Source: Flavobacteriia bacterium (GTDB lineage: Bacteria; Bacteroidota; Bacteroidia; Flavobacteriales; Flavobacteriaceae). Taken from it: a stretch of 64,000 bases of DNA. The stretch covers positions 1 to 64,000 of the forward strand of contig RDYL01000003.1 of NCBI GenBank assembly GCA_004293165.1, given 5' to 3'. A program made the position numbers and the translations under genes. The notes beneath the pieces were generated by a model. That model had not been told where the DNA came from. It saw only the letters and a list, made by a program, of their open reading frames with translations, and did not search any database. Below are positions 36,756 through 45,987 of this stretch, piece after piece. Position 1 is the stretch's first letter, and each line of letters begins with the position of its first letter.

Positions 36756-38657
36756 TTAACTTCTTCTTGGTCTTTTTGGTCTTGAAGCATCTCCTGCACT
36801 TTCAGAACGTCTTGGCGCTCTGTCTGAAAATCCGCCTTCTCTTCTTGGAGCAGCACTGCTTCTTTCGCCTCTAAAGCCACCTTCTCTTTTTGGAGCTGCA
36901 CCTCTATCGCTACGGAAACCGCCATCTCTACCACCTTCTCTTCTTGGAGCAGAACCACTTCTTTCGCGGTTAAAGCCACCTTCGCGTCTTCCGCTACCAA
37001 AACTTCCGCCAGAACTTCTTCCATTATGATCACGTCTACCGCCACCATCATTTTTAGAAATTTCAACGTTGATTCTACGACCATTCATATCGTAACCGTT
37101 TAACACTTCCATTACTTTTTCAGTGTGTTCGCCGTCTGTATTAAAGAAAGAGAAACCTTCTTTTACATCTACTTTAAATACGTCATCTCTGCCTAAATCT
37201 AAAGTTTCTTTGATAAAGTCTTTCAATTGCATCCAATCGAAATCGTCTCTTGCTCCAATGTTGATGAAATAACGAACTGGATCACCTGCTCTAATTTCTC
37301 TTGGTTCAGAACTTCTTTCTCTATCATTTCCTCTTTCACCTGATAAATCACGTTTTGATTTGTAATAGTTGATGAATCTATTGAATTCAACAGAAACCAT
37401 TTTCTTGATTAACTCTTCTTTAGATAAACCATCTAAGACTTCATTAATAGCTGGTAAATAGTTGTCAATTTCGTGATCAACTTCTGTATCTTTAATTTTG
37501 TTTGCTAAGTGTAATAACTGAATTTCGCAGATTTCAATTCCAGATGGGATTGTTTTTTCTACGAATTTTTGTTGGATAATGCGCTCAATTGAGTGTATTT
37601 TTCTGATTTCACTTTTCGTAATGATTACGATAGAAGTTCCTAACTTTCCAGCTCTACCAGTTCTTCCAGAACGGTGATTGTAGGTTTCGATTTCGTCTGG
37701 TAATTGGTAATTTACTACGTGCGTAATATTATCTACGTCTATTCCACGAGCCGCAACATCTGTAGCAACTAACATTTGAATTTGACGACCTCTAAACGAT
37801 TTCATTACGCCATCACGTTGTGCTTGCGATAAATCTCCGTGTAAAGCTGCTGCGTTGTACCCATCTTCGATAAGTTTTTCAGCAACCGCTTGTGTGTCTC
37901 TTTTGGTTCTACAAAACACAACCGAGAAAATATCTGGGTTGGCATCTGCTAAACGTTTTAAAGCTTCGTAACGGTCACGAGCATTCACACAGTAATATTC
38001 GTGTGAAACTGTAGCCGAACCTGAGTTTTTGCTTCCTACAGTAATTTCTACTGGAGACGACATAAATTGTTTTGCAATACGCGCTACTTCAGCAGGCATA
38101 GTTGCAGAAAATAACCAGGTGTTTTTCTCATCTGGTGTGTCCGATAAAATGGAACAAATGTCTTCGTAGAATCCCATATTTAACATCTCATCTGCCTCGT
38201 CTAAGATACAAAAATCGATGTTTTTAATGTTTACAAGACCTCTGTTAATCATGTCTTGCATTCTACCTGGTGTAGCCACAATAATTTGTGCACCACGTTT
38301 AACTTCTCTAGCTTGTTCTGTAATGCTTGCACCACCATAAACAGCCACTGTATGTAACCCCTTTATGTACTTTGAGTATAATTTAATCTCGTTGGTGATT
38401 TGTAAGCATAACTCACGTGTTGGCGATAAAATTAAAGCCTGAGTGTTTTTGTTCTCAGCGTCAATTTTTTGAATTAGTGGAAAACCAAAAGCTGCGGTTT
38501 TTCCTGTACCTGTTTGCGCTAGGGCAACTAAATCTGTGTTTTGTTCCAATAGTACTGGAATCGCTTTTTCTTGCACTTCTGACGGATTCTCAAATCCTAG
38601 ATCTTTAATCGCCAGCAGTAGCGACTCATTCAATCCTAATTGTTCAAATTTATTCAT
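36756..38657 (-). CDS. DEAD-box RNA helicase with DbpA-like domain and RGG tail
   Basis: A 633-residue ATP-dependent RNA helicase. Q-motif GLNESLLLAIKDLGF, Walker A AQTGTGKTAAF, DEADEML, SATMPAE and HRSGRTGRAG are intact. A DbpA-type RNA-binding domain lies at about residues 483-560 (YFINIGARDDFDWMQLKDF). The last 75 residues are rich in Arg-Gly-Gly and low-complexity. This layout resembles cold-shock helicases CsdA/DeaD, which help ribosome assembly and mRNA decay. A minus-strand box TACCTTTG at 38685-38678 is a possible -7 element. Confidence 0.92.
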   Translation of the reverse strand: MNKFEQLGLNESLLLAIKDLGFENPSEVQEKAIPVLLEQNTDLVALAQTGTGKTAAFGFPLIQKIDAENKNTQALILSPTRELCLQITNEIKLYSKYIKGLHTVAVYGGASITEQAREVKRGAQIIVATPGRMQDMINRGLVNIKNIDFCILDEADEMLNMGFYEDICSILSDTPDEKNTWLFSATMPAEVARIAKQFMSSPVEITVGSKNSGSATVSHEYYCVNARDRYEALKRLADANPDIFSVVFCRTKRDTQAVAEKLIEDGYNAAALHGDLSQAQRDGVMKSFRGRQIQMLVATDVAARGIDVDNITHVVNYQLPDEIETYNHRSGRTGRAGKLGTSIVIITKSEIRKIHSIERIIQQKFVEKTIPSGIEICEIQLLHLANKIKDTEVDHEIDNYLPAINEVLDGLSKEELIKKMVSVEFNRFINYYKSKRDLSGERGNDRERSSEPREIRAGDPVRYFINIGARDDFDWMQLKDFIKETLDLGRDDVFKVDVKEGFSFFNTDGEHTEKVMEVLNGYDMNGRRINVEISKNDGGGRRDHNGRSSGGSFGSGRREGGFNRERSGSAPRREGGRDGGFRSDRGAAPKREGGFRGERSSAAPRREGGFSDRAPRRSESAGDASRPKRPRRS

Positions 38658-38787
38658 ATATTATTTTAAATTGGGTGCAAAGGTACGCTTTAAAAATCAT
38701 ATAAACTAATTTGTTATATATTGATTTTCAATATTTTAGATAAAAATATATAAATAGAATTGTAATGAATAGGTAATTCCGAAAGTT

Positions 38788-39369
38788 TTAGACGTTGTTT
38801 TTCATAAAATATTCTATCAATTGCTTAACTGCAATTCCTCTGTGACTGATGGTTGATTTTTCTTCCATACTTAATTCAGCAAAAGTTTTATTATATCCGT
38901 CAGCTACAAAAATTGGATCATACCCAAATCCGTTAGTTCCAATTTTTTCTTCAATGATTTTTCCGTGAATAATTCCAGAGAATAAGTTTTGCTTCCCTTT
39001 TAAATTTAAGGCAATCACTGTTTTAAAATTAGCTTTTCGATTGGTTTTATCTTTTAATTTGAATAAAAGTTTGTCCATGTTATCATTTGCATCTTTTTGT
39101 TCACCTGCATAACGAGCCGAATACACTCCAGGAGCTCCGTTTAAAGCTTTCACTTCCAAACCTGTGTCGTCTGCAAAACAATCGTAACCATATTTTTCGG
39201 TAACGTAATTGGCTTTTAAAATCGCATTTCCTTCAATTGTAACAGCTGTTTCTGGAATATCTTCAAAACAACCAATCTCTTCCAAACTGACAATTTGAAT
39301 GGTGTTTGGAACTAAAGCCTGAATTTCTTGAATTTTATTTTTGTTGTTGGATGCAAAAACGAGTTTCAT
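38788..39369 (-). CDS. rdgB: Non-canonical purine NTP pyrophosphatase
   Basis: This 193-residue HAM1/RdgB enzyme hydrolyses ITP, XTP and dITP to monophosphates and keeps deaminated purines out of nucleic acids. The start MKLVFASNNKNKIQEIQAL, FADDTGLEVKALNGAPGVYS (first part), GFGYDPIFV and STISHRGIA are diagnostic. The gene is preceded by a long structured leader with its own consensus promoter, which is unusual here. Confidence 0.94.
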   Translation of the reverse strand: MKLVFASNNKNKIQEIQALVPNTIQIVSLEEIGCFEDIPETAVTIEGNAILKANYVTEKYGYDCFADDTGLEVKALNGAPGVYSARYAGEQKDANDNMDKLLFKLKDKTNRKANFKTVIALNLKGKQNLFSGIIHGKIIEEKIGTNGFGYDPIFVADGYNKTFAELSMEEKSTISHRGIAVKQLIEYFMKNNV

Positions 39370-39412
39370 GTGAAGTAATTTAGAAATGTAAAAATACGAA
39401 ACGTCTAAAAAG

Positions 39413-39479
39413 TATAAAAGCCGATCTGGAGCGATCGACTTTTACGGTGAACGTGTAACCACATTTCTGTGTCGTTCGC
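39413..39479 (-). ncRNA. Candidate structured leader or small RNA ahead of rdgB
   Basis: Two stacked hairpins lie between a consensus promoter and the rdgB start. One arm pair is 39447-39453 with 39473-39479 (seven pairs, one G-U) and encloses a further stem 39460-39463 with 39468-39471. The second hairpin pairs 39415-39426 with 39433-39444 with a single mismatch and is followed on the minus strand by a T-rich stretch, as in a terminator. I infer either a small RNA or an attenuator-type leader. No known riboswitch was recognised. Confidence 0.55.
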
Positions 39480-39481
39480 TG

Positions 39482-39511
39482 CAAATGTAAGCCCATTTAT
39501 CAAATAAACAA
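39482..39511 (-). promoter_or_regulatory. Consensus promoter, TTG-N19-TACATTTG
   Basis: On the minus strand TTG (39511-39509), exactly 19 bases, then TACATTTG (39489-39482). Transcription would begin near 39477, just at the first hairpin of the leader. Confidence 0.8.
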
Positions 39512-39583
39512 GTGCTTTTCTAATTTATTTTTTTTGCTTCATTTTTACTTCCAAATAAATTATAATAAAAACTTTTTTCTTTA

Positions 39584-39591
39584 TACTTTTG
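39584..39591 (+). promoter_or_regulatory. -7-like box of the PLP enzyme gene
   Basis: TACTTTTG lies 25 bases before the ATG at 39617. No TTG at standard spacing. Confidence 0.5.
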
Positions 39592-39616
39592 CATCGTTTT
39601 TAACACCTATAATATC

Positions 39617-40876
39617 ATGGTAAAAGATTTATTCGAAAGAATTCAAAACAATAAAGGTCCTTTAGGAAAATGGGCTTCACAAGCAGAAGGATATTTTGTA
39701 TTCCCTAAACTAGAAGGAGAATTAGGACCAAGAATGCAATTTCAAGGAAAAGATATTTTAAACTGGAGTTTAAATGATTATTTAGGATTAGCAAATCATC
39801 CAGAAGTTAGAAAAGCTGATACAGAGGCTGCAATGCAATATGGAGCAGCTTACCCAATGGGCGCTCGTATGATGAGTGGTCATACAAAATATCACGAACA
39901 ATTAGAACAAGAATTGGCAGCTTTCGTAATGAAAGAATCGGCTTATTTATTAAATTTTGGTTACCAAGGAATTATGTCAACCATTGATGCTTTGGTTACT
40001 AGAAATGATGTAATTGTTTATGATGTTGATGCTCATGCATGTATTATTGATGGAGTACGCTTACATAGTGGAAAGCGCTTTACTTACAAGCACAACGACA
40101 TCGAAAGCATGGAGAAAAACTTGCAACGAGCAACAAAATTAGCTACAGAAACTGGTGGAGGAATATTATTCATTACCGAAGGAGTTTTCGGTATGCGTGG
40201 TCAACAAGGAAAACTGAAAGAAGTTGTTGAGATGAAAAAGAAATACAATTTCCGTTTATTGGTTGACGATGCCCACGGTTTTGGTACACTTGGTAAAACA
40301 GGTGCTGGAGCAGGTGAGGAGCAAGGTTGTCAAGATGGAATTGATGTGTATTTCTCAACTTTCGCAAAATCAATGGCTAATATCGGTGCTTTCGTTGCAG
40401 CAGATAAAGATATTATCGATTATTTAAAATATAATTTACGTTCGCAAATGTTTGCAAAAGCGTTGCCGATGATTCAAACAATTGGTTCATTAAAACGTTT
40501 GGAGTTATTACGTAATTCATCTGAAATTAAAGATAAATTATGGGTTAATGTAAATGCATTACAAAACGGTTTAAAAGAAAAAGGATTTAATATTGGAGAT
40601 ACCAATACATGTATTACACCAGTATATTTAGAAGGTTCTATTCCAGAGGCAATGATTATGGTAAATGACTTACGTGAAAACTACGGAATTTTCCTTTCTA
40701 TTGTAGTATATCCTGTGATTCCTAAAGGAATTATTTTATTAAGAATGATTCCTACGGCTTCTCATACCTTACAAGATATTGCTGAAACTTTAGCAGCTTT
40801 TGAAGCTATTCGTGAGAAATTGGTAAACGGAACGTATGCTAAAATTGCAGAGGCAAGTGTTCAAAATGTAGAGTAA
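39617..40876 (+). CDS. PLP-dependent alpha-oxoamine synthase (serine palmitoyltransferase-like)
   Basis: This 419-residue enzyme belongs to the group that condenses an amino acid with an acyl-CoA or acyl-ACP. The Schiff-base Lys251 is in TFAKSMANIGAF; LVDDAHGFGTLGKTGAG holds the cofactor Asp and His. NWSLNDYLGLANHPEV and GARMMSGHTKYHEQLE are group motifs. In Bacteroidota the same type makes 3-ketosphinganine from serine (serine palmitoyltransferase) or the sulfonolipid base from cysteate. The two cannot be separated from sequence alone. It faces a GNAT gene across a shared terminator. Confidence 0.85.
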   Translation: MVKDLFERIQNNKGPLGKWASQAEGYFVFPKLEGELGPRMQFQGKDILNWSLNDYLGLANHPEVRKADTEAAMQYGAAYPMGARMMSGHTKYHEQLEQELAAFVMKESAYLLNFGYQGIMSTIDALVTRNDVIVYDVDAHACIIDGVRLHSGKRFTYKHNDIESMEKNLQRATKLATETGGGILFITEGVFGMRGQQGKLKEVVEMKKKYNFRLLVDDAHGFGTLGKTGAGAGEEQGCQDGIDVYFSTFAKSMANIGAFVAADKDIIDYLKYNLRSQMFAKALPMIQTIGSLKRLELLRNSSEIKDKLWVNVNALQNGLKEKGFNIGDTNTCITPVYLEGSIPEAMIMVNDLRENYGIFLSIVVYPVIPKGIILLRMIPTASHTLQDIAETLAAFEAIREKLVNGTYAKIAEASVQNVE

Positions 40877-40896
40877 AACATTCTTTATACATAACG

Positions 40897-40928
40897 AAAA
40901 GGGATTCCAATTGGAATCCCTTTTTTTA
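40897..40928. terminator. Shared bidirectional terminator
   Basis: AAAGGGATTCCAA and TTGGAATCCCTTT form a perfect palindrome with A and T runs outside. It ends both convergent genes around it. Confidence 0.85.
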
Positions 40929-42044
40929 TAGTGTTTTTTTATACGTTCTTCTACGTTTGTTGATTTTTGTATTGAAGTTTTTCCATAAATTATGAATGGC
41001 ATGATTTTCTTCTAATTCAGGAGTTCTAGTACATGTATCGATGCCTTTAGCTTGACAAATTTTATAATATTCATCAAAAATTATTGCTGTAACACCTTTA
41101 CTTTGATATTCAGGAGTAACTCCAATAAGATAAAAAACTACTTCTTTTGAATGTTTTTTAGCTTGATGCAAATGATAAAATCCGAAAGGGAATAGTTTTC
41201 CATTAGCTTTTTTGAGTGCTTGTGAAAATCCTGGCATTACTATAGCAAAAGCTATCATATTGTCGTTTTTATCCATTATGAATTTAATAAATTCTGGATT
41301 TATAAAACTAATATATTTCTTTTTAAAATATTCTTTTTGAATACTGTTAATAGGTACAAATGATTGTAATTTTGAATACGTTTCATTAAACAAATCAAAC
41401 ATTTTGTCCACATAAGGCATTATGTCTTTTGTTTTTGTAAAGTTAAGACTTCGCAATTCGTATCGTTGTTTTACAAGTGAACTAAATTTTGTAAATTGTG
41501 TTGGGTCAATATTACTAAATGAGAAAGTACTTTCAATGTATTCTTTTTCTTTTACGAAGCCTAATTGTTCAAAATGCTCTTTGTAATATGGCAAACTATA
41601 CCAAGTAATCATATTGCCCATTTGGTCAAAACCTTCAGTCAATATACCAACTTTATCTAAATTTGAAAATCCAATAGGACCTTCCATGTGATCCATTTGG
41701 TGTTTTTTTCCTAGTTCTTCTACTTTTTCCAACAATGCTTTAGTAACTTCAATGTCATCAATCACATCAAACCATCCAAATCGAGTTTTTCTTTTGCCTA
41801 ATAAATTTACTTCTTCCCAATTTATAATTGCTGCAATTTTGCCAACAATCTTATTGTCTTTATAGGCTAAATAAAAATGGGCTTCTGCAGTTTGAAGGGC
41901 TGGATTTTTTGTTTTATCAAAAGTTTCAAGTTCTTCAGCAATAATAGGAGGTATCCAGTACGGGTTGTTTTTATATAATTCGAAAGAAAACATCACGTAA
42001 TCTTTCATTTCTTTTTTGGTAAGTGCTTCTTTAATTGTTATCAT
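40926..42044 (-). CDS. GNAT-fold acyltransferase-like protein
   Basis: A 372-residue cytoplasmic protein of the GNAT superfamily, larger than typical acetyltransferases and probably a double-domain form. N-terminal FELYKNNPYWIPPIIAEELE and HFYLAYKDNKIVGKIAAI are family marks; a likely acyl-CoA loop is IGVTPEYQSKGVTAIIF near residue 320. The long type with this N-terminus is widespread in Bacteroidota and unassigned. Facing the PLP sphingolipid-type enzyme, it could be the N-acyltransferase (bacterial ceramide synthase type). This is inference. It starts one base after the stop of the outer-membrane protein gene. Confidence 0.75.
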   Translation of the reverse strand: MITIKEALTKKEMKDYVMFSFELYKNNPYWIPPIIAEELETFDKTKNPALQTAEAHFYLAYKDNKIVGKIAAIINWEEVNLLGKRKTRFGWFDVIDDIEVTKALLEKVEELGKKHQMDHMEGPIGFSNLDKVGILTEGFDQMGNMITWYSLPYYKEHFEQLGFVKEKEYIESTFSFSNIDPTQFTKFSSLVKQRYELRSLNFTKTKDIMPYVDKMFDLFNETYSKLQSFVPINSIQKEYFKKKYISFINPEFIKFIMDKNDNMIAFAIVMPGFSQALKKANGKLFPFGFYHLHQAKKHSKEVVFYLIGVTPEYQSKGVTAIIFDEYYKICQAKGIDTCTRTPELEENHAIHNLWKNFNTKINKRRRTYKKTL

Positions 42045-42045
42045 T

Positions 42046-43014
42046 TTATTCTACGGCATCTTTTCTTTTCTTCGCTTCTTTTTCTCCTTTTTTCTTCATT
42101 TTTTTATCTGTTTTGGTTTCAGTTCCTGGTTTTGCAATTTGTACTTCTTCATATTGATCTGCAAAACGCCATGAAAATCCAATTCCAGCATTCAAAATAC
42201 CTGGAGTATCTTTTATGTTTTTTCCGATTGACGCATCAACCTGCATGTTTTTATCAAACAAAAATGCAGCGCCAAATCGTAATATACCATCACTATAATA
42301 GTCGCCCATATAGCCTTGATTTTCGATAAATCCAGACCATTGAGCGTTAAATCCTCTAGTAAGAGTTACTACATAATTTACACTAGCAAAATCGGTTCCA
42401 ATTTTATCATACGATAAGTTAGTTACTAATACCCAGTGGCTTCCAAAATGATTTTGAGCAATTGCAGTCACTTTAGGACTAAAACTTGGTTCTTCTAATC
42501 CAGCAGGCGCATAATTAAAAGGGTTGTCACCAACATTGAAATTTCCTCCAGCATACATTGAAAAAGCTGGAATAAATTGTCTCCATTTAAAACGATGGTT
42601 AGCCTTCCAACTATACAAGTTAGGTTTGTCTTCGTAATTTTTAAATGGATCATAAATTAAATACTTAGCACCTAAAGTCAATTGCTTAAGACCACTTCTG
42701 CCTTCTTCATAACTTCCTGAAGTTAAGTTGTCTTTTTGGTATTGAATTTCGCCTATAATTTCTAGTTCTTCTTTCAAAAATCCGTATCTGATTGCTAATT
42801 CTCCCACAAAACCTTTAGCTTGATAGTTTAGTGTATTATGGTCTTCTGATACATAAGTAACGCCAGTTTCGGTTTGAATAATTTTTTTACCAACCGCAAA
42901 AGCCATCATTGATTTTCCGGGACGATTAGAGTTAATTTCATCTGTAAATTGAGCATAAGAAAATTGACAAATACTTACAAATGTCAATGCAAAAAGTGTA
43001 TGAAGTGATTTCAT
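42046..43014 (-). CDS. Outer-membrane transporter-like protein
   Basis: A 322-residue protein with a signal peptide (about 1-21, FSYAQ). The layout ITSNRPGK-like start (EINSNRPGKSMMAFAVGKKI), alternating beta strands and a final GIGFSWRF resemble the beta-barrel family annotated as phenol-degradation MetA-like transporters. A Lys/Glu-rich tail of about 25 residues follows the barrel. Its stop is one base from the start of the GNAT gene, so the two are cotranscribed. Confidence 0.7.
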   Translation of the reverse strand: MKSLHTLFALTFVSICQFSYAQFTDEINSNRPGKSMMAFAVGKKIIQTETGVTYVSEDHNTLNYQAKGFVGELAIRYGFLKEELEIIGEIQYQKDNLTSGSYEEGRSGLKQLTLGAKYLIYDPFKNYEDKPNLYSWKANHRFKWRQFIPAFSMYAGGNFNVGDNPFNYAPAGLEEPSFSPKVTAIAQNHFGSHWVLVTNLSYDKIGTDFASVNYVVTLTRGFNAQWSGFIENQGYMGDYYSDGILRFGAAFLFDKNMQVDASIGKNIKDTPGILNAGIGFSWRFADQYEEVQIAKPGTETKTDKKMKKKGEKEAKKRKDAVE

Positions 43015-43121
43015 GAAAAATGATTTATGTCCAAAAATAGTTATTTTATCATAATTTTAAGAAATAAATTTGAAGTTTTACCGACCAATAACTGTATTTT
43101 TGAACTTTAAAATTTTATAGC

Positions 43122-43376
43122 ATGGAAATGGCTTCAATTACAGGAACTGTAAAAGTTATATTTTACATTATTCTGTTTTATTATTTGTTCAAGTTTTTAA
43201 TGCGAATATTTGCCCCAATTTTAATTCAAAAAGCGGTAAATAAGATGCAAGAAAAAATGCAAGAACAATACAGACAACAACAAGAGCAGCAAAGTAGTGC
43301 TTCTCAAGGAAGTACTTCAACTCCTAAGCCTAAAAAAGAAGTAGGTGAGTACATTGATTATGAAGAAATAAAATAA
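43122..43376 (+). CDS. DUF4834-like small membrane protein
   Basis: An 84-residue protein with one N-terminal membrane helix (about residues 9-31) and a Gln/Lys-rich cytoplasmic tail, ending GEYIDYEEIK. The pattern matches DUF4834 proteins of Flavobacteria, of unknown function. A TATTTTTG box at 43095-43102 with TTG 22 bases before it is a plausible promoter. A terminator follows. Confidence 0.75.
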   Translation: MEMASITGTVKVIFYIILFYYLFKFLMRIFAPILIQKAVNKMQEKMQEQYRQQQEQQSSASQGSTSTPKPKKEVGEYIDYEEIK

Positions 43377-43396
43377 TTGAATACGATTCAATAGCT

Positions 43397-43427
43397 GTAA
43401 GGATATTTTAACAATATCCTTTTTTTA
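43397..43427 (+). terminator. Terminator after the DUF4834 gene
   Basis: AAGGATAT pairs with ATATCCTT and is followed by a T-run. Confidence 0.7.
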
Positions 43428-43459
43428 ATTACTTTAGCACCCTATTTACAAGTATACCC

Positions 43460-45886
43460 ATGAAGAATATAAAAGCATTTTATCCTCATTTATTAGTTTT
43501 AGTAGGATTTATTTTGGTTTCACTAATTTATTTTTATCCCGTTTTACAAGGGAATAAAATCTTTCAATCCGATATTGTTCAATATACCGGAATGGCAAAA
43601 GAACAAATCGATTTCAGAAAAGAAACGGGAGAAGAACCCTTTTGGACGAATAGTGCTTTTGGAGGAATGCCAACCTATCAATTAGGAGCTAAATATCCTA
43701 ACGATTTTATTGGAATGTTAGATGATGCCTTACGCTTTCTTCCTCGTCCTGCGGATTATTTATTTTTATATTTCTTAGGCTTTTATGTTTTATTAATGGT
43801 CTTGAAAGTAGATCCTTTAAAAGCTTTCTTCGGCGCTTTAGCCTTTGGATTATCAACTTATTTGATTATCATTTTAGGTGTTGGACACAATGCTAAAGCA
43901 CATGCTATTGCTTACATGCCAATGGTAGTTGCTGGAGTTTTATTGGTTTTTCAAAGAAAATACATCATTGGTGGATTGCTTACTATGGTTGCTGCAGCAT
44001 TAGAAATCAATGCGAATCACTTCCAAATGACCTATTATTTGCTGTTGTTAGTATTGATAATTGCTGTATATTACATTGTAATAGCTGTTAAGAATAAAGA
44101 ATTTAAAGAACTGGGAAAAATCATAGGAGTTTTTGCTATTGCTGGAATTTTTGCCTTAGGAGCCAATGCAACTAATTTAATGGCGACTTCCGAGTATGCT
44201 AAATTTTCTACTCGTAATAATAGTGAATTAACCTTTAATCCAGACGGTTCGCCAAAAACAGATAGTAATGCAATGTCTTACGATTACATTACCGAATACA
44301 GTTATGGGATTGCAGAGAGTTTGAATCTAATTGTTCCAGGACTTTTTGGAGGTTCAAATAATGAAAATATAGGTGTTACATCAGAAACTTATGAAAACTT
44401 TGTGGCGCAAGGTTATCCAGCAGACCAAGTACAAGGATTAGTAGAACACGCACCTGCTTATTGGGGTGACCAACCTATTGTTGCAGCACCTGCCTACATT
44501 GGAGCAGTGGTCTTTTTCTTATTCGTAATGGCGTTTTTTGTTGAAAAACGAAAAATTAAATTTTTATTTCTTGCGGGAGCTATTTTTTCATTGTTGCTTT
44601 CTTGGGGTAAGAATTTTAGTTTTTTAACTGATTTCTTTATCAATTATGTACCTTTTTACGATAAATTTAGAGCTGTTTCTTCAATTCAAGTTCTTTTAGA
44701 ATTGTGTGTGCCTGCTTTAGCGATTGTAGGATTGTATCAATTTTTTAAACAAGACGAAAAAGCAAAATGGAATGCCCTGTGGAAATCTGGAGCCATTACT
44801 TTAGGACTTTTGGTAGTGTTGTTTTTAATCAAAGGTATGTTCAATTTCTCTGCTGCAAATGATACGATGTATGCCCAAGCTTATGGCGATGATTTCATCC
44901 GTACATTAAAAATTGATAGAGCTGCTTTGTATACTTCCGATGTCTTGCGTTCGATGTTGTTTGTTGGACTTACTTTTGGTGTTTTATTTTTGTTTGTAAA
45001 AAACCTGATGAAAGAAACTACAGCAATTATTATAGTTGGAGTTTTAATGGTTTTTGACTTGTTTATGGTAGATAAACGTTATGTAAATAACAATCCCGAT
45101 CAATTCAGAAGTGCAAGAGAAGTAGATATGCCATTTGATCCTACAGAAGCTGATCAAAGAATTTTAGCCGATACTACACATTTCCGTGTTTTTGAAGTAG
45201 AAGGCGGAATGAGTAGTGCAAGAACGTCATTTTTTCATAAATCGATTGGTGGATACCATGCGGCGAAACCAAGAAGAATGCAACAATTATTCGACTATCA
45301 AATTGCGAAAAATAACGTTCGTGTGTTAAACATGTTAAACGTAAAATACGTCATCCAATCCGATGAAAACGGACAAAAATTAGCGTTACAAAATCCAGCA
45401 GCGAATGGAAATGCTTGGTTTGTTGAGAAAGTTAAGTTTGTGAGCTCTGCCAATGAAGAAATGAAAGCGTTGGATAATTTAGATACTAAAAAAATAGTTG
45501 TTGTAAATACTTTAATAAATGAAGGTCAAGACTTTAAAGGTTCAGAAAGCATTGCAAAAGATTCAACTTCTTCAATTCAATTAACATCTTACAAGCCGAA
45601 TCAATTAAAATACGTTTCAAACAATACTAGTGCAGGTTTTGCTGTTTTCTCAGAAATGTATTACGAAAACGGTTGGAAAGCTTCAATAGATGGAAATGAA
45701 GCGAAAATATTTCAAGTAAACTACGTTTTAAGAGGTTTACAAATTCCAGCAGGAAAACATACTATTGAATTCAAATTTGAACCTCAAGTTGTCAAAACAG
45801 GAAGTACCATTGCATTAATCAGTTCGATTGGAATGCTTTTATTAATTGGAGCTGGAGTTTATTTCGAGAGAAAGAAAAAAGCATAA
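43460..45886 (+). CDS. YfhO family membrane protein
   Basis: This 808-residue protein has about a dozen membrane helices in residues 8-540 and a large extracytoplasmic C-terminal domain with a final membrane segment near 785. FQSDIVQYTGMAKEQIDFR in the first loop and YENGWKASIDGNEAKIFQVN near the C-terminus are YfhO marks. The fold is that of GT-C glycosyltransferases that use lipid-linked sugar donors. It may decorate a surface glycan. The next genes encode a glycosyltransferase and a flippase. Confidence 0.85.
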   Translation: MKNIKAFYPHLLVLVGFILVSLIYFYPVLQGNKIFQSDIVQYTGMAKEQIDFRKETGEEPFWTNSAFGGMPTYQLGAKYPNDFIGMLDDALRFLPRPADYLFLYFLGFYVLLMVLKVDPLKAFFGALAFGLSTYLIIILGVGHNAKAHAIAYMPMVVAGVLLVFQRKYIIGGLLTMVAAALEINANHFQMTYYLLLLVLIIAVYYIVIAVKNKEFKELGKIIGVFAIAGIFALGANATNLMATSEYAKFSTRNNSELTFNPDGSPKTDSNAMSYDYITEYSYGIAESLNLIVPGLFGGSNNENIGVTSETYENFVAQGYPADQVQGLVEHAPAYWGDQPIVAAPAYIGAVVFFLFVMAFFVEKRKIKFLFLAGAIFSLLLSWGKNFSFLTDFFINYVPFYDKFRAVSSIQVLLELCVPALAIVGLYQFFKQDEKAKWNALWKSGAITLGLLVVLFLIKGMFNFSAANDTMYAQAYGDDFIRTLKIDRAALYTSDVLRSMLFVGLTFGVLFLFVKNLMKETTAIIIVGVLMVFDLFMVDKRYVNNNPDQFRSAREVDMPFDPTEADQRILADTTHFRVFEVEGGMSSARTSFFHKSIGGYHAAKPRRMQQLFDYQIAKNNVRVLNMLNVKYVIQSDENGQKLALQNPAANGNAWFVEKVKFVSSANEEMKALDNLDTKKIVVVNTLINEGQDFKGSESIAKDSTSSIQLTSYKPNQLKYVSNNTSAGFAVFSEMYYENGWKASIDGNEAKIFQVNYVLRGLQIPAGKHTIEFKFEPQVVKTGSTIALISSIGMLLLIGAGVYFERKKKA

Positions 45887-45919
45887 TTAGTTAGGAACGC
45901 AGATAATAAAGATTTTATC

Positions 45920-45987
45920 TGTTTACTATGTTAAGTGAAACGCCTTTCTAAAAATCATTAAAGTAGACCTATGTGTCTATGTGTTTT
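45920..45987. repeat. Partial copy of the 59 kb palindromic repeat
   Basis: The stretch AAACGCCTTTCTA, then CTATGTGTCTATGTGTTT near the end, matches the right part of the repeat at 59011-59139 (AAACGCCTTTTATAGAC, CTATGTTTCTATGTGG). The left arm is missing. The repeat runs into the next gene's start. Confidence 0.6.

Noticed and set aside
36743..37084. Open frame of 113 codons near the end of the DEAD-box helicase gene
   Set aside because: It lies on the same strand in another frame of the Arg-Gly-rich repeat region, with biased Val/Glu/Lys content from the repeat. A shadow, not a gene.
39413..39479. 4.5S, 6S, tmRNA or a known riboswitch
   Set aside because: None of the conserved loops or motifs of these RNAs could be recognised; left as an unknown structured leader.
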